From Calliopum simillimum (taxonomy: Eukaryota > Arthropoda > Insecta > Diptera > Lauxaniidae): a stretch of 64,000 nucleotides of DNA. The notes beneath the pieces are model-generated. The model was given only the letters and a program-made list of their open reading frames with translations. It did not search any database and was not told where the DNA came from. The DNA lies in contig OX638371.1 in NCBI GenBank assembly GCA_951812925.1, forward strand, positions 38,166,101 to 38,230,100, written 5' to 3'. Numbering within the stretch: position 1 is the stretch's first letter; the number at the start of each line of letters is the position of its first letter. This document shows positions 23,897 to 34,185 of the stretch, in pieces. Made by a program: the position numbers and the translations under genes.

Positions 23897-23938
23897 CTGA
23901 CTACAATGGCCCAACCCTGACATTTTTTTTTTTTTTTA

Positions 23939-24119
23939 GTTTCGTCAATAACTCTTTTTCCCGAAATCGCAGCGAGTTGTCCTAAAGGTATGTTAAAGGT
24001 AAAGGTTCGAACTTTTAAATAAAACAAATAATTTGGTAGTATTTCTGGGTTAACCAAGCTTAAGATTCATGGAATTCTATTAATATTTACATGCAGTTTT
24101 CATTCATACCCATAATTCA
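23939..24119. other. Short unique spacer
   Basis: Nothing recognisable between the pogo-like element and LINE copy 2. Confidence 0.4.
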
Positions 24120-24690
24120 ACGGTAAAGTCTAAATTACCACGAAACTGTTGCATCCTCAAAACTGAGTTGGAGGCGATTAGTATGGCCACGAAACATGCA
24201 ATGGCGAACAATAGTATCAATCGCATACATTTTTATGTTGGCAGTCAAGCTGCTCTTAAGTCTCTTAGAAACTATACAATTGAACCCAAGTGAAATCTTC
24301 GATGCTACAATCTACATACTTCAAGCCTTTAGCACTAATGCTGTTACATGCCTCGTTTAAAGCACCATAATGTTTTATATCAGAAATGTCTTTACTGTGA
24401 GGCTAAACTCAAAAAACAAAGCTCTTCATCTCATAACACTTGTAGAACTATTGCAGGGGAAATCATTGGTTACTGTCTTATTGGTTATCATGCTCATAGA
24501 ATAGGCATTTTTGCTGTTATTAGATGTCGCTGGTGTAATGATGACAATGAGGAGAATTTGAAACCTCTACTTTGTCATTTTCCCAACTATTGGCGGAACT
24601 AGATTTAAAACTCTTGGACAAATAATTTTTAACAATCTTGAAGAACTAAAATCGTTTATATTGAGTATACTAATTTTATGAACTTTAGTC
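24120..24690 (+). pseudogene. LINE fragment: RNase H and C-terminal region, copy 2
   Basis: The plus strand carries ILKTELEAISMATKHAM (the Glu-bearing helix of RNase H), then RIHFYVGSQAALKSLRNYTI. The catalytic Asp before SQ is Gly here. After a gap comes the conserved C-terminal zinc-like region YCLIGYHAHRIGIF ... CRWCNDDNEENLKPLLCHF (frame 24,348-24,602), which corresponds to the 'TGHC...H...G...CRxC...H.LC.CP' segment of I/LOA/R1-type elements. The chain is broken by stops. It differs from copies 1 and 4 in wording (CNDD versus CEED/CLED), so it is probably a separate subfamily. Confidence 0.6.
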
Positions 24691-24774
24691 ATTATTTGCA
24701 AGAATCGAAAATTCCATACATTTTTCAACTTAGAAAATTATGACAATTAGGAGAAGAGAAAAAACTACTATACT

Positions 24775-24990
24775 CGGCTTTTGTCCGTTGATAAATGCGC
24801 ATGTGTAGAGAGTTTTACTTCAAATGTTCCTGGTTCAAACCCGACATCAAACAAAAAGTTCAATTTTTCAATCGTTATATCAGTTAAGTTAAAATAAATT
24901 AAACTTAACATAAATTGGTCTGAAGATGGTTACATGGCGGAAACCGAAACGTATATACATAAGTAGGTACCATATCCGTAGTAATTTCTT
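24775..24990 (+). mobile_element. Short retroelement scrap with B box and Penelope-style CTGAAGATGG motif
   Basis: A B-box-like TGGTTCAAACCC (~24,831) is followed by GGTCTGAAGATGGTTACA then GGCGGAAACCGAAACG (24,918-24,951). 'CTGA-GATGG ... CCGAAACG' is a phrase common at the ends of Penelope-like elements, and it parallels the CTGATGATGG...CCGAAA phrase in the 55.8-kb Penelope copy. No coding part is attached. Class assignment is tentative. Confidence 0.35.
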
Positions 24991-25960
24991 TTTTTTTTTT
25001 TTTTTTGATATGTGGAAAAGGGACCTTATCTCCACTGATAAAATTTGACAGTACTGCTAAAACTAAAAAGTAGGGTAAATTTTACTGGTTTTCAGTTAAA
25101 GGTAGAGTACAGTGCAGAGACATGTTCTGAACATCTCACAATTAATTTGAGGTCGACTATAAAATAATAAATACATACCAATAAAAGCGGTTTAACTAAA
25201 CCTTTATCTTTTAAAATTGATAATTGACAAACTTTAATCTTAGATATATACAAAGTTGAGTTTTCTTTTTACGATTTCAAAATGCCACAACTCAGTCAAT
25301 TTTTGGAATTTTTCAGTGTTATGTGTATGTGTTCTTTTAGAAAATGCTAAAAATCCGGTTTTTGATTTTATGAAGATAAGGTTAATTTTCCTCTGGACGG
25401 TTACATTTGTCTCCATCACACAAAATTAATGTACTGTATGCTATGTTAATACTATGATAACATTTTGGTTTGCTTAAAATTTAAGACCGAAACAGGCAAA
25501 ATGCTTACAATTTGTCTCGTAACAACCAAAGCACATTACGATTGTTATCACTGCTCCTGAACCACAAGAGCGATCGTTGTAAATTAAATGCAGGCGAAAG
25601 TCAAAACTAAGTACATACTTACATTTGAATCTATCGAGCCCTTCCCACCAAATAGACTTAACCGACACGATTTCAGATTTTCGCAATTCACGTCAATATT
25701 TGCCTTTCCCTTCTAATTTCATAACTTTAAAAAGTACCATTAAGAAGTTAGAGGGTAAACAATTTTGACTTTTATACTACAATGTATGAAAAAGAAATTC
25801 AAGGAACCTTCAACTGTAAAACTTGTTTTTTGTCGATTGAGTCTTTTTGGCCCTTAGGGCTCGATATATTATACTAATTTTTTAATTGAAGCTACCGTAC
25901 CAAGTCTCAAAACCAGAGTGTGTTACCAACTAAAAACAATTAGCAATTTTTCACAACAGA
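24991..25960. other. Unique AT-rich DNA
   Basis: Includes a long T run (~24,989-25,006). No gene, repeat or RNA recognised. Confidence 0.45.
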
Positions 25961-26075
25961 CGGCGCTAAGTGAGCTTTATCATCTGTACATATAGCGTTC
26001 TTGTACGGTGGCATTTCACCTAGATGATAGCCGAAATGGTTAAGCACTGTGATTCTTTCATTACAAGAATTAACT
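25961..26075 (+). mobile_element. Truncated tRNA-like SINE (copy B)
   Basis: CGGCGCTAAGTGAGCTTTAT at 25,961 and the following 'atct-t-catatag-cg-t--tgtac' match the linker of copy A (from ~315) base for base over much of 45 bp. Then come ATAGCCGAAATGGTTAAGCAC and a hairpin-like GATTCTTTCATTACAAGAATT, comparable to the A box and anticodon-like stem of copy A. A B box is not visible, so this copy is truncated or decayed. Confidence 0.55.
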
Positions 26076-26799
26076 AAAACTGATTAGATGAGGCTATTAT
26101 TTACATGTTTATATATGAAAACATATAAATATGTATGTGGAAATAGCCGAAACATATGTCATCAATTTCCATGTTAGCACTTGTTTTCGTCTGTTAACAG
26201 TGTTTCACGTACATAGAACAAGCTAGATGGACAACATTATTTTTTGATATTTTTGGGTAGTGTCAGCCTTATTACGGCATATTATTAATATTTTGATAAA
26301 CAGGGTGTTCCAAAATTTCCGGAACGGTCAAGTAATTTTAATGATGCACGTTAAATAAAAAAAAAACACGTGCCCAATATTTTTCAGAAGGCAATTCAAC
26401 GATACCAATTTTGACCCTCTACACGTCTCTTCCCGCGGTAGACGGAAGAAACTTCAAAATTTTATATGGAAACTCCCAATTTTTATTTCGGAATCGGATT
26501 TTGCGTGCAAAACTAAGACACTTTTGTCTTAAACATTTTTTCTTATTCAGCATAGATCACCATCGTAACAGCTGTTGTTGAAAATTTCAAAATGACTTTA
26601 ATAAGTTCAATATAAATTTATCATATTTTAAATACAAAGCGCGTTGGTACTTTCATCAGCACTATACAAATTGTTTAACAAAATTATTGCAATTTAAGAA
26701 ACCAAAAGGTAATTATTTTACAAATGAATAATCGAAAAATTTATATTTTTTTCAATGTTTTTCAGGAATATTAAAAGTTTTCTTCTGTGTATATTTTTA
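26076..26799. other. Spacer with ACAGGGTGTTCC word
   Basis: ATAAACAGGGTGTTCCAAAA at ~26,300 has the look of a transposon terminus, and its first 15 bp recur as the complement at ~31,240. No other support exists for an element spanning these points. No gene recognised. Confidence 0.35.
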
Positions 26800-27227
26800 A
26801 TCACTGCTTTCCCAAGCGGAAAAGAAGTGCTTCAAAAACCATTCTGAAAAGCATCTTTTTCACCAATAGCACTTCTGCTCCGTAAGAACTATTCTTTCAT
26901 TTTAACATTGCATGTCATAGGACGTAAGTGCGCTTAAGCTTTCCGCAGCATTACTGCAAAAGGCCTTTTGAAGCGCTTATTTGTAATGCTAAGGTAGGCG
27001 TTTTTTTAATAAAACTAAACCTATAAAGAGATATTAAATTTGTATATTAAGCAAATGTGGTCCAAACAGAATTTGACATTCGAATGCTTAAACAAAAGTA
27101 AATAAATAAGAGAAAGGCAAATAGAAAAGTGGAATTAAAAAATTTCAATCATAAATATTGTAATAAAAACAAAAATAATGCAAAAAAAAATCAAAAAAAG
27201 TAAAAAAACAAAATCACTCGGGCTGGG

Positions 27228-27545
27228 TTCTTACTGCAGCCATACAAAAAATCATTGTGAAACTGCATCTAAATTTCTATGGGTACAAGCGCTTTTAAAG
27301 TGCTTGGATCAGAAGCGCTAGAAATTTTTTATCTAAGGTTCTTACAATTCTACCCGTATAGAATGCAATTTTTTATCTTTGTATTGTATTCATGAATTTT
27401 TTGTAGTATACCAAAAGGAAAAATTTCTAGCGCTTCTGATCAAAGCACTTCAAAAGTGCTTGTCCCCATTGAAATTTAGAAGCACTTTCACAATGATTTT
27501 TTATAAAGCTGCAGTAAGAACAACATGGGTTCGAACCTAGCCCTG
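27228..27545. repeat. Inner palindrome of the foldback element, with B-box-like word
   Basis: The left arm ~27,228-27,340 (GGGCTGGGTTC, CTTACTGCAG, AAAAATCATTGTGAAA, GATCAGAAGCGCTAGAAAT) is inverted at ~27,420-27,545. The loop is ~80 bp of AT-rich DNA. The right arm keeps GGGTTCGAACCTAGCCC (~27,527), a close match to a pol III B box. The left arm has lost this word. Confidence 0.7.
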
Positions 27546-27925
27546 CATATTTTTTTTACTTTTATTTAATTTTTATTTTTTTTTTTTGCTTTATTTTTTT
27601 TTTATTAAAATATTTTGTATGTATCATTTTTTATTTCACTTTTCTATTTTTCTTTCTCTTTTAATTTAATTTTACTTAATTGAATTGAAACTCATTGCAC
27701 AATGATTCCATGTAAGGCTGTAGTAAGAACAACGTGAGTTTGCACCCAGCCCGGTTGATTTTTATTTATTTTTTTTTCTGTTTTTTTTTTATTAAAATAT
27801 TTTTTATTCAACCTTTTTTTATTTCACTTTTCTATTTCCCTTTCTCTTATTTATTTACTCTTGCTTAGTTGAATTGAAAACGATTGCACAATGATTCTAT
27901 ACGTATGTAAGGCTGTAGGAGCATT
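27541..27925. repeat. Two direct ~190-bp units
   Basis: Each unit runs through T-rich DNA to TTTTATTTCACTTTTCTATTT, then 'ctttctctt', 'ttgaattgaaa-c--attgcacaatgattc-at' and 'gtaaggctgtag'. Anchors ATTGCACAATGATTC are at ~27,694 and ~27,882, giving a period of ~188 bp. The reverse complement of one unit forms the left arm of the foldback element. Confidence 0.65.
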
Positions 27926-27989
27926 CGTATGTCAAATTCTGTTTGGACAACATTTGCTTAATATACAAATTTAATACCACTCCATATCG

Positions 27990-28118
27990 TCGGGCATTGG
28001 TGTAGCGGTCTAAAGAGTTGGTAAATTTAAGTAAAAATAATCTGTTTCTATCTGTCATACGGACGATCGTGGATTCAAATCCTAGTGCTTACTGACAGTT
28101 TTTTTTTTTTTTTTCATT
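27990..28118 (+). mobile_element. tRNA-like module ending in a T run
   Basis: GGCATTGGTGTAGCGGTCTA (A-box region, from ~27,992) and GTGGATTCAAATCCTAG (B-box region, ~28,069) are spaced like a tRNA with an extra ~30 bp between them. A run of about 18 T follows and could terminate pol III transcription. The acceptor stem does not close, so this is a SINE-like module, not a tRNA gene. It lies within the right arm of the foldback element. Confidence 0.45.
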
Positions 28119-28345
28119 TCATTGAATAAACACTTACCACAGCATTGCAAAGAAGCGCTTCAAAAGGCCTTTTGAAGTAAGCCTGCGGTATGCTTAAGTG
28201 CGCTTATATCCTAGGACATGCAATGTTAAAAAGAAAGAAAAGTTCTTACGGAGCGGAAACGCTTATTGGTGAAAAAGATGCACTTGGCAAGGGTTTTTGA
28301 AGCATTTCTTTTCCCCTTGGGTTCTTACATTTCCACCCGTATAGT

Positions 28346-31240
28346 ATGCATTTTTTATGTTTGTTTTCTAAATATTAATGAATTTTTTTCTGCAGCATAT
28401 CTTTACATGCTAAAATAATTTAAATTTAAATAATGTTAAATACTCTTTTTAAAGATTTTTTATCGAACCTAAAATTATGCACAAACATTTTTAGTCGTCT
28501 ATTTTTGTTCTTTTATTTATTTAAATAATTTTTTTTTTTTCTATTTGTTGTAAAGAGTTTTCAAAACATTAGTTTGGTAAATTTTATGCAAATCGAATCA
28601 AAACATCGGAAATGTCGTTCTATTATATACATATATGAGGTATCAGCACTTTCAAAAAAATGTTAAACATAAAACATTTTAATTAGTACTACTCCTACGT
28701 TCACTTAAAAGTATTTGAACGAAGAGTATTCTCTTTTAATCATATGTTTTAATGAATCAAGTGTATTCGTACAATCGCACTATATCAATTCCCTGGAAGT
28801 CATAAAACATCAACGTCAACTGACATCAAAATTATTGTGCCCTGACGGTAAGATATGATATGTCGTGGGTAGACAAAAATTAATTAATAATGAGCAAATC
28901 AATTGGAAGAGATATTTTAGAAGCAACAATTCAAAATACAGTAAAATGACTCAGGAAATGGTCATTTGTCCAAATTAGTTTTATCTACTTAGTGTCATCA
29001 ATTCTACTCCTTCACACAAATTTTTCATAAAGACAGCTTCCAATTTATTTCTGTTGTAACAAAATAACATCCAGTTTAATTAATCATATTACTTATACAC
29101 AACCTTGTAAGAGATCATACTTCATAACAAAATTAGAAGAAGAATAAATTGCTGAGCCCTTTGCAGGACCTGAGAGCTTTAAAAAACAAACTTACTTTTT
29201 GTATGTTTTCTCAACAATGTGAAGAAGGTGTTACTACAAGCATTCCAGTTGCGAAATTTTTAATTTTTATTTATTATTTTTTTTGTTTTCAATTAAATTA
29301 ACACTAAAACCATTTTTTTAAAAAAATTTTAAAATACCACAATTATGTATTTAAGATTTATTCTCAAATAACATTAATAATTTTGTTAAGTTTTTTTATT
29401 TTTTATTTTTTTTTTATTTTCAAATTATATTTATTTAATACTTTTTTATTTTACATTATTATTTAATTATTTGTTTCTATTATTTATTCTTACATATATT
29501 TATTAGTCAAATTTTTTTTCGTAAAATTGTAGCGTATTTTAATAAATTCCTCTTCAAAACATCAACAACACAGCAGGTAGTTGCGCCTTATGCCGGTTGT
29601 TTTAGAGCCAAACCGTTATGTATTACCACTCAACTGTTTTATACTTTATTGCCGTTATTTTTACGTAACAAAAACCGCGCGTCCATTCACAATGAAATCA
29701 TATCAGTAACTGTTTTATTCGCTGTCTTCGCAAAGAGTTTTGTTAAAACGCACAAGAAAAATTGAAAGCTTTCGATGAGCGAAAAAACGACTTCGTACTT
29801 TCGGTTTGCGAGAGCTTTTATGCTCTGCGTATACAAAATTATAACAGTTTTTGCTTTTCACATTGATTTGCATATTTAGCTGAAGACTTCTTTTATCAAT
29901 GTATGTCTGAAATAACACAATGACATCAATCAGCTGTAAAACTTCAACTGTTTGGGTTTATTGGTGTGTTAGAGGTTGCTCTACAAAGACGTCCGCAGCT
30001 GGTTGTTAAATCGTATAATCGGGTGCCATATTCCTTGGTAAACGAACGAACAAAACAACAACCACTGGCGATCAGAATTTCCAGAATTTATGCAAAACCT
30101 GTTTTATAGAAGAAATTCGTGCAAACAGCAGAATGTGCCACCTTTCATACAAGGAATCATAGAAAGTCTGGATCAGAAAGCATGCTCTTTTAGGAAGATC
30201 TCATTTTACAAACACTTAAATGAAAAAACAATTAGAACTGTTTTGTCAATTTGTGTTCAAATAAAAACTTCCAAAAAAGTGAGAAAACTTAGATATCATA
30301 TAAAACGACATTTTATTAATATTGGAAAAATTTAAAAAAAAACCGACTTCTTATAAAGTAAATAACTTTTTTAGTGATTAGAAAACCGAAATCAAGACTA
30401 TAGCAGTCTTGGCCTTGATCTTGAACAATAGGTCTTAGTCTCGATATTGGTATTTTTTACAAAGCATTTGGGAAGACACCTATTAACTACAAATTACCAA
30501 GACTTTAACGTAGTCTTGCTCTGAAGATCATAGTGACCAAGACCGAGACCGTAGTAGACTTAAGATCAAGACTAATTTTGCTCATCACTAAACTTGTTTT
30601 TTGGCTTAACATATGTTGGAGCAATTTTTTTAAGATAAAAAACTTATCTGAAATTTTAAAAACTTTTGGTGATTGGAGAAGTTTATTTTCTCAAAATAAA
30701 AAACTTCAGAAAAAAAAAAAAATCATCCAGATTAAAAAGATATCGTCGCCTGATTTCTTTATTACTTCATACGCTTGAAGGTATATTCCAACAAAATGGA
30801 AAAAGTTTAAGTTTGAACCATTAATGAAAAAATTGGTTCAAAACAAGTAACTTCGAAAATTAAACCAAAAAGTTTTTTGATAATTTAGCTAATTCTGTCC
30901 TAAAGTATTATCAAATAATTCATAGTAGACAGGAGCTCATGAGAGGGATGCTAACAAATATCAGCATGCCTCAGAAACTAAAGCAGATACAGACATACAT
31001 TCTGAAAAGAGCATTAGGAAAATCATGTTTCAAAACCTATAGAACAATTCTTTAGCCAAATTGTCAAACTGTCAAAAGAAAATACAGGCGATCGTGTGTC
31101 GAATTGTGGTACATTTTTATCAAATTTGTTTATCTATGATTTTATTCGTCATTCGAAATAAAAATTTATTTGCTTTTATGTTCAGTTAGCATGGGAGACG
31201 ACAGGTGTCATTATTACATATAACGCAGTTGAGTCCACTG
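28346..31240. other. Unique AT-rich DNA, no gene recognised
   Basis: 28,400-29,560 is very AT-rich with many A/T runs. 29,570-30,070 is more balanced and may be old host DNA. 30,370-30,600 repeats CAAGACT / AGTCTTG-type words in both orientations. The frames at 30,090-30,335 and 30,533-30,778 show no domain. Confidence 0.45.
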
Positions 31241-31424
31241 AACACCCTGTTTATAACTTCATTCTCAACCTAAATACAAGAATCTTTTAAAAATTTTAAT
31301 AAACTCAAAAATGGGTTTGTAAATCGTTTGAGCGATGTCTTCGAGAGAGTCGAAGAAATGACTTTTGAACATCTTATAACGTAGTTTTGCTACCGCAAAG
31401 GTTTCAGAAATTTTGTCAGTTTAA
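31241..31424. other. Short spacer before LINE copy 3
   Basis: Begins with the complement of ATAAACAGGGTGTTC. It may hold decayed 3' sequence of LINE copy 3, but no clear words remain. Confidence 0.3.
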
Positions 31425-32015
31425 GACCCTTTCCTAGCAAGTTCATCAGCATTTTCATTGCCAATGAAATTGCTTTGTCCGGGAAGCCAACTGCTGCCGT
31501 TCTTTACATAGGGAGTTTCTGCACCGAAAGACTAAGAGAGGTTACTAATGTTGGAACCACAGGCTTTAGTAGCTGCCTGACTATCAAAGTATATATATGA
31601 CAAATGTATCAATACTTTGGATTTCTTATAGACAGCTAGAATTTCTGCTTAAAATACACTGAAGTAGTGGAGTAAAGCAAAAAACTCGCTGCTATCCAAG
31701 ACCCCAGTACAAACACCAGATTCCATTATCAAGACATCAGTGTATATTTCTTTAAAATTCAACTAGAGTCCAACCATTTCTTTCAGGCATTTTCACTTAA
31801 AAGTTGGTTTAGAACGTTAAAGTGGGATTGGTGTAATCAGTTCCATTGCTTTAATGGTTATAAGTCTTTGATCTCCAAGAACCAAAGAACCAGATTCCTT
31901 CAACCTTTTTGCTGCAACTTCTTAAGCGTAAGTATCATTAAACTCTAAGTGAAGCCAAGCGTCGTAAGTAGCAGAAAGAGTAGTGCTTACAGCTCCATTT
32001 GCTTCTGTGCCTGCC
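31425..32015 (-). pseudogene. LINE fragment: RNase H domain, copy 3
   Basis: Reading the minus strand, one frame gives a nearly complete RNase H with in-frame stops. It starts upstream with AAKRLKESGSLVLGDQRLI, then EIYTDVLIMESG (first Asp), a stop, AEILAVYKKSK (Glu), YIYFDSQAATKACGS (second Asp), another stop, and SWLPGQSNFIGNENADELAR. In the last motif the usual 'PGH' is PGQ, while the final Asp of 'NADELA' is kept. This is the RNase H of an I/LOA/R1-like non-LTR retrotransposon. The stops are few and the frame is preserved, so decay is moderate. Confidence 0.65.
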
Positions 32016-32109
32016 ATTCTTTAAATTTTTTGGTAGGATTGCCAAAAACGTTTGCTGGCCTTAGGTTTTGGACCACACAAGGAAACCTTAAGTCAGAATC
32101 GGTCTAATG
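32016..32109. other. Short spacer
   Basis: Nothing recognisable; may still be decayed LINE sequence. Confidence 0.3.
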
Positions 32110-32385
32110 ATAGGGGGCCATTCACATATTACGTAACGTGCCAGGGGGAAGGGAGAAGTTGCGCAATTTATAACGTAGCGTCACATGGAGACGGGAGGGG
32201 TCATCAACTTCTTTACCTAACGTCGATTTTATAATTTTATGCGACAAAAACTTCAAATTCAAATTACCGAAATTAAGACTTGTTACGTTACTAGAGGGGA
32301 GAGGGTTCTACGTTTTGTTATGTTGTGTTACGACCAGGAAGGGGGTATCAAAATTGGTCGAAAATTGCGTAACGTAGTACATCCA
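32110..32385. mobile_element. Decayed short DNA-transposon-like repeat (ACGTAAC ends)
   Basis: The block opens with GGGGGCCATTCACATATTAC then GTAACG, and closes with TTGCGTAACGTAGTACATCC. Several copies of TAACGT / GTTACG occur inside, along with G-rich words (GGAGACGGGAGGGG, GGGGAGAGGG). Similar GGGCCATTC...ACGTAAC ends are common in insect non-autonomous DNA transposons, but this copy is too decayed for a clear TIR. It lies immediately upstream of the mariner pseudogene. Confidence 0.35.
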
Positions 32386-32743
32386 CAAAACAAAAAATTA
32401 AATTGTAATAAAACATTTTTTTTATTCGAAAGATCAATTCATCGCATAACATTTGAAAATAATTTCTGGCTGTTCTTGACGTAGCGCATTTTGGACGTCC
32501 AATTTTGGGCCACTTTTTTGAGCACTGCTTGTGTTCAGCGATGTGGCTCATTGTTTCCTTAACGGGTTTGTTAATAAGCAAAATTGACACATATGAAGCG
32601 AGACCAATTCACAAGTGGCATCATTGAACCTTATTCCTTCAAAAATGAGGCCGAAACTTGCTTTACGGTCAATGTAAATCGTTACCGCACCATGATCAAT
32701 GAGTTTTTGTTTTAAAACATAGATGGCATTAATCCGGACGAAA

Positions 32744-33912
32744 GAAGTGCCCGACAGTAGCTCTAGGCATGCTTACGGGTCTCACCCCTCTTCACCTTAT
32801 GGTTAAGAAGGAAGCAGCCTGTGCGGCCCTCAGACTACCTCATTTACAACAACTTAAAGAAGGTAATCTAATAGGGCATGTCAAGATCCTGGATGTATTC
32901 TGGGACACACCATGTCTTTCGGTCTCCGATAAGTTAAGTAAAAAGTTTGTTTTCTCTAGGAAATTCAAAGTGGTAATCAATGACCGCGCTGAATGGAAGA
33001 GGAAGGATGTAAATGTAAAACAGGGCTTACAGTTATGGTTCACTGACGGGTCCAAAATGGAAGATGGCAGCGCGGGAGCTGGATTTGTGGGACCAAGATT
33101 ACAGAAAGCAGTTGCAATGGGAAAAACTGCTTCTATTTTTTAGGCGGAGGTCCACGCTTTAGAGTTGTGCGCTAGAGAATGTCTAAGAAGGGGCACTTCC
33201 GGCACCGACATATACATTTACTTGGACAGCCAAGCAACTCTAAAATCACTAATGGCTTTTTCAATGCACTCCAAGCTTGTCTGGCAGTGCTTTGAACTTC
33301 TTCAAAGCCCTATTCAGGAGGAATGAAGTTGCTCTAGTTTGGATACCAGGGCACTAGGGGCATGAAGGCAACAAAAGGGCAGACTGCTTGGCCAAGAGGG
33401 GCGCACTCAATACTTTTATAAGCCCAGAACTCTTCTGCTGGGTAAACAACAGTTTTAAGAACAACTTAATACTTGAATTGGAAAAGGAAAGCCTCTCCAA
33501 TCACTGGAGAGCCAAAGAAGGTATGCGACAGGCGAAGAGGTTGATCGATCCAAAACCTATTAAGGCAGAAGCTGTTTTAAATCTCAGTAGATAAGATATA
33601 AAAACGTACAGTGAAATAATGACAGGTCACTGTATACCTAAAAAAGATGGGCTTGGTAGACGATGACTCCTGTAGACTCTGCTTAGAGGACTCGAAAATA
33701 ACGGAAGATGTACTATGTACTCGCCCCGCCGCGGTGAGACGCAGAGTAAGATACCTAGGTGCCGAGATTTTAAATCCATATGACATAGGTAAAATTAATC
33801 CCACGACAGTGACGCGATTTATGGATAGTCTAGAACTGTTCTGATAGGGAAAGAGGCTACACAAAAGATATTTTAGGTCGCAGTGCAATCCAGAGCCTTT
33901 GAATAATAATAA
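32744..33912 (+). mobile_element. 5'-truncated LINE insertion (copy 4) with TSD and (TAA)n tail
   Basis: The insert is flanked by the 14-bp direct repeat TAATCCGGACGAAA (32,730-32,743 and 33,913-33,926). It ends in GAATAATAATAA just before the right copy. Removing it rejoins the mariner reading frame at INPDE|IWFQQ. The 14-bp duplication, 5' truncation and TAA-type tail are typical of target-primed reverse transcription by I-like LINEs. Confidence 0.85.
32769..33850 (+). pseudogene. LINE RNase H and C-terminal region, copy 4
   Basis: The frame at 32,769-33,143 ends the pre-RNase H region (MVKKEAACAALRL) and begins RNase H with WFTDGSKMEDGSAGAGFVG. After a TAG the same frame continues with AEVHALELCARECL and YIYLDSQATLKSLMAFSMHS. 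A frameshift then leads to VALVWIPGH, a stop, and GHEGNKRADCLAKRGALNTF. All four catalytic positions of RNase H (D, E, D, D) and the PGH are still visible. Downstream follow SRLDP-style spacer frames and the C-terminal DSCRLCLEDSKITEDVLC ... GAEILNPYDI ... MDSLELF. The protein would degrade the RNA strand during LINE replication; here it is dead (two stops and at least two frameshifts). It is closely related to copy 1. Confidence 0.7.
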
Positions 33913-34185
33913 TAATCCGGACGAAATTTGGTTTCAACAGGAAGACGCTGCGTGCCATATAGCGAGCGCAACGATCGACTTATTGAAATCAAAATTTGGC
34001 GATAAGTTGATTTCGAGAAATGGACCTGTTGATTGGCCTCCAAGGTTATGCGATTTTACACCTCTCGATTATGTCTCGATTATTACGGCCAGCAGTGTTC
34101 GAAAAAGTGGCAAAAAACTTGACGTATAGAATGTGGTTAGTCAACAGCAGCGGTGCCCATATGCCCGAAAATATTTTCAAATGTT

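Larger units (their letters stand above)
22616..23938 (+). mobile_element. Pogo/Tigger-like transposon with iterated GTCAGGGTTGGGCCA motif
   Basis: TA dinucleotides flank the block (22,616 and 23,937). The left end reads GGGGAATGTCGTCAAGG then TTGGGCC; the right end, in reverse, reads AATGTCAGGGTTGGGCC after a run of A. The 16-mer GTCAGGGTTGGGCCAC or a close variant occurs at ~22,628, 22,645, 22,931 and 22,954 (forward), and as its complement at 23,907-23,921. A protein fragment inside resembles the C-terminal tail of pogo-family transposases. The DDE core is missing, so the copy is an internally deleted non-autonomous derivative. TA targets and short TIRs fit the Tc1/mariner/pogo superfamily. 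The family assignment is an inference. Confidence 0.6.
26800..28345. mobile_element. Nested foldback element (palindrome within palindrome)
   Basis: The outer arms are ~26,800-27,225 and ~27,745-28,345. For example CTTTTGAAGCGCTT (~26,965), ACATTGCATGTC (~26,908) and AATTTGTATATTAAGCAAATG (~27,039, in two parts) have inverted counterparts at ~28,150, ~28,217 and ~27,955. A second palindrome sits inside (27,228-27,545). The right arm also contains two direct ~190-bp units (27,541-27,925), whereas the left arm has one. The block TTCTACCCGTATAGAATGCA (27,344) recurs directly near 28,329. No protein is encoded. The complexity argues for repeated local inversion and duplication, as in foldback transposons. 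Confidence 0.75.
32480..34185 (+). pseudogene. mariner-family transposase, split by a LINE insertion
   Basis: Outside the insertion, the plus strand reads a mariner-type (Tc1/mariner, D,D34D-like) transposase: FSDVAHCFLNGFVNKQN (catalytic FSDxAH Asp), then TSGIIEPYSF, EAETCFTVNVNRYRTMINEF, INPDEIWFQQEDAACHIASA, then GPVDWPPRLCDFTPLDY. After a gap comes NSSGAHMPENIFKC and a stop at about 34,182. The usual WFQQDGA is WFQQEDA here, so the second catalytic Asp has shifted or been lost. There are at least two in-frame stops, and an internal deletion removes the segment normally between LDYFLWG and the C-terminal helix. The N-terminal HTH region is not recognisable. The gene is interrupted at 32,744-33,912. 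Confidence 0.7.

Noticed and set aside
250..28118. True tRNA genes at 254-448 and 27,990-28,118
   Set aside because: A and B boxes are present, but acceptor stems do not pair and spacing is off. They are tRNA-like SINE modules.
26300..31255. 15-bp inverted match ATAAACAGGGTGTTC as TIRs of a ~5-kb element
   Set aside because: A match of this length is expected by chance in a 64-kb AT-rich window. No flanking duplication or coding supports it.
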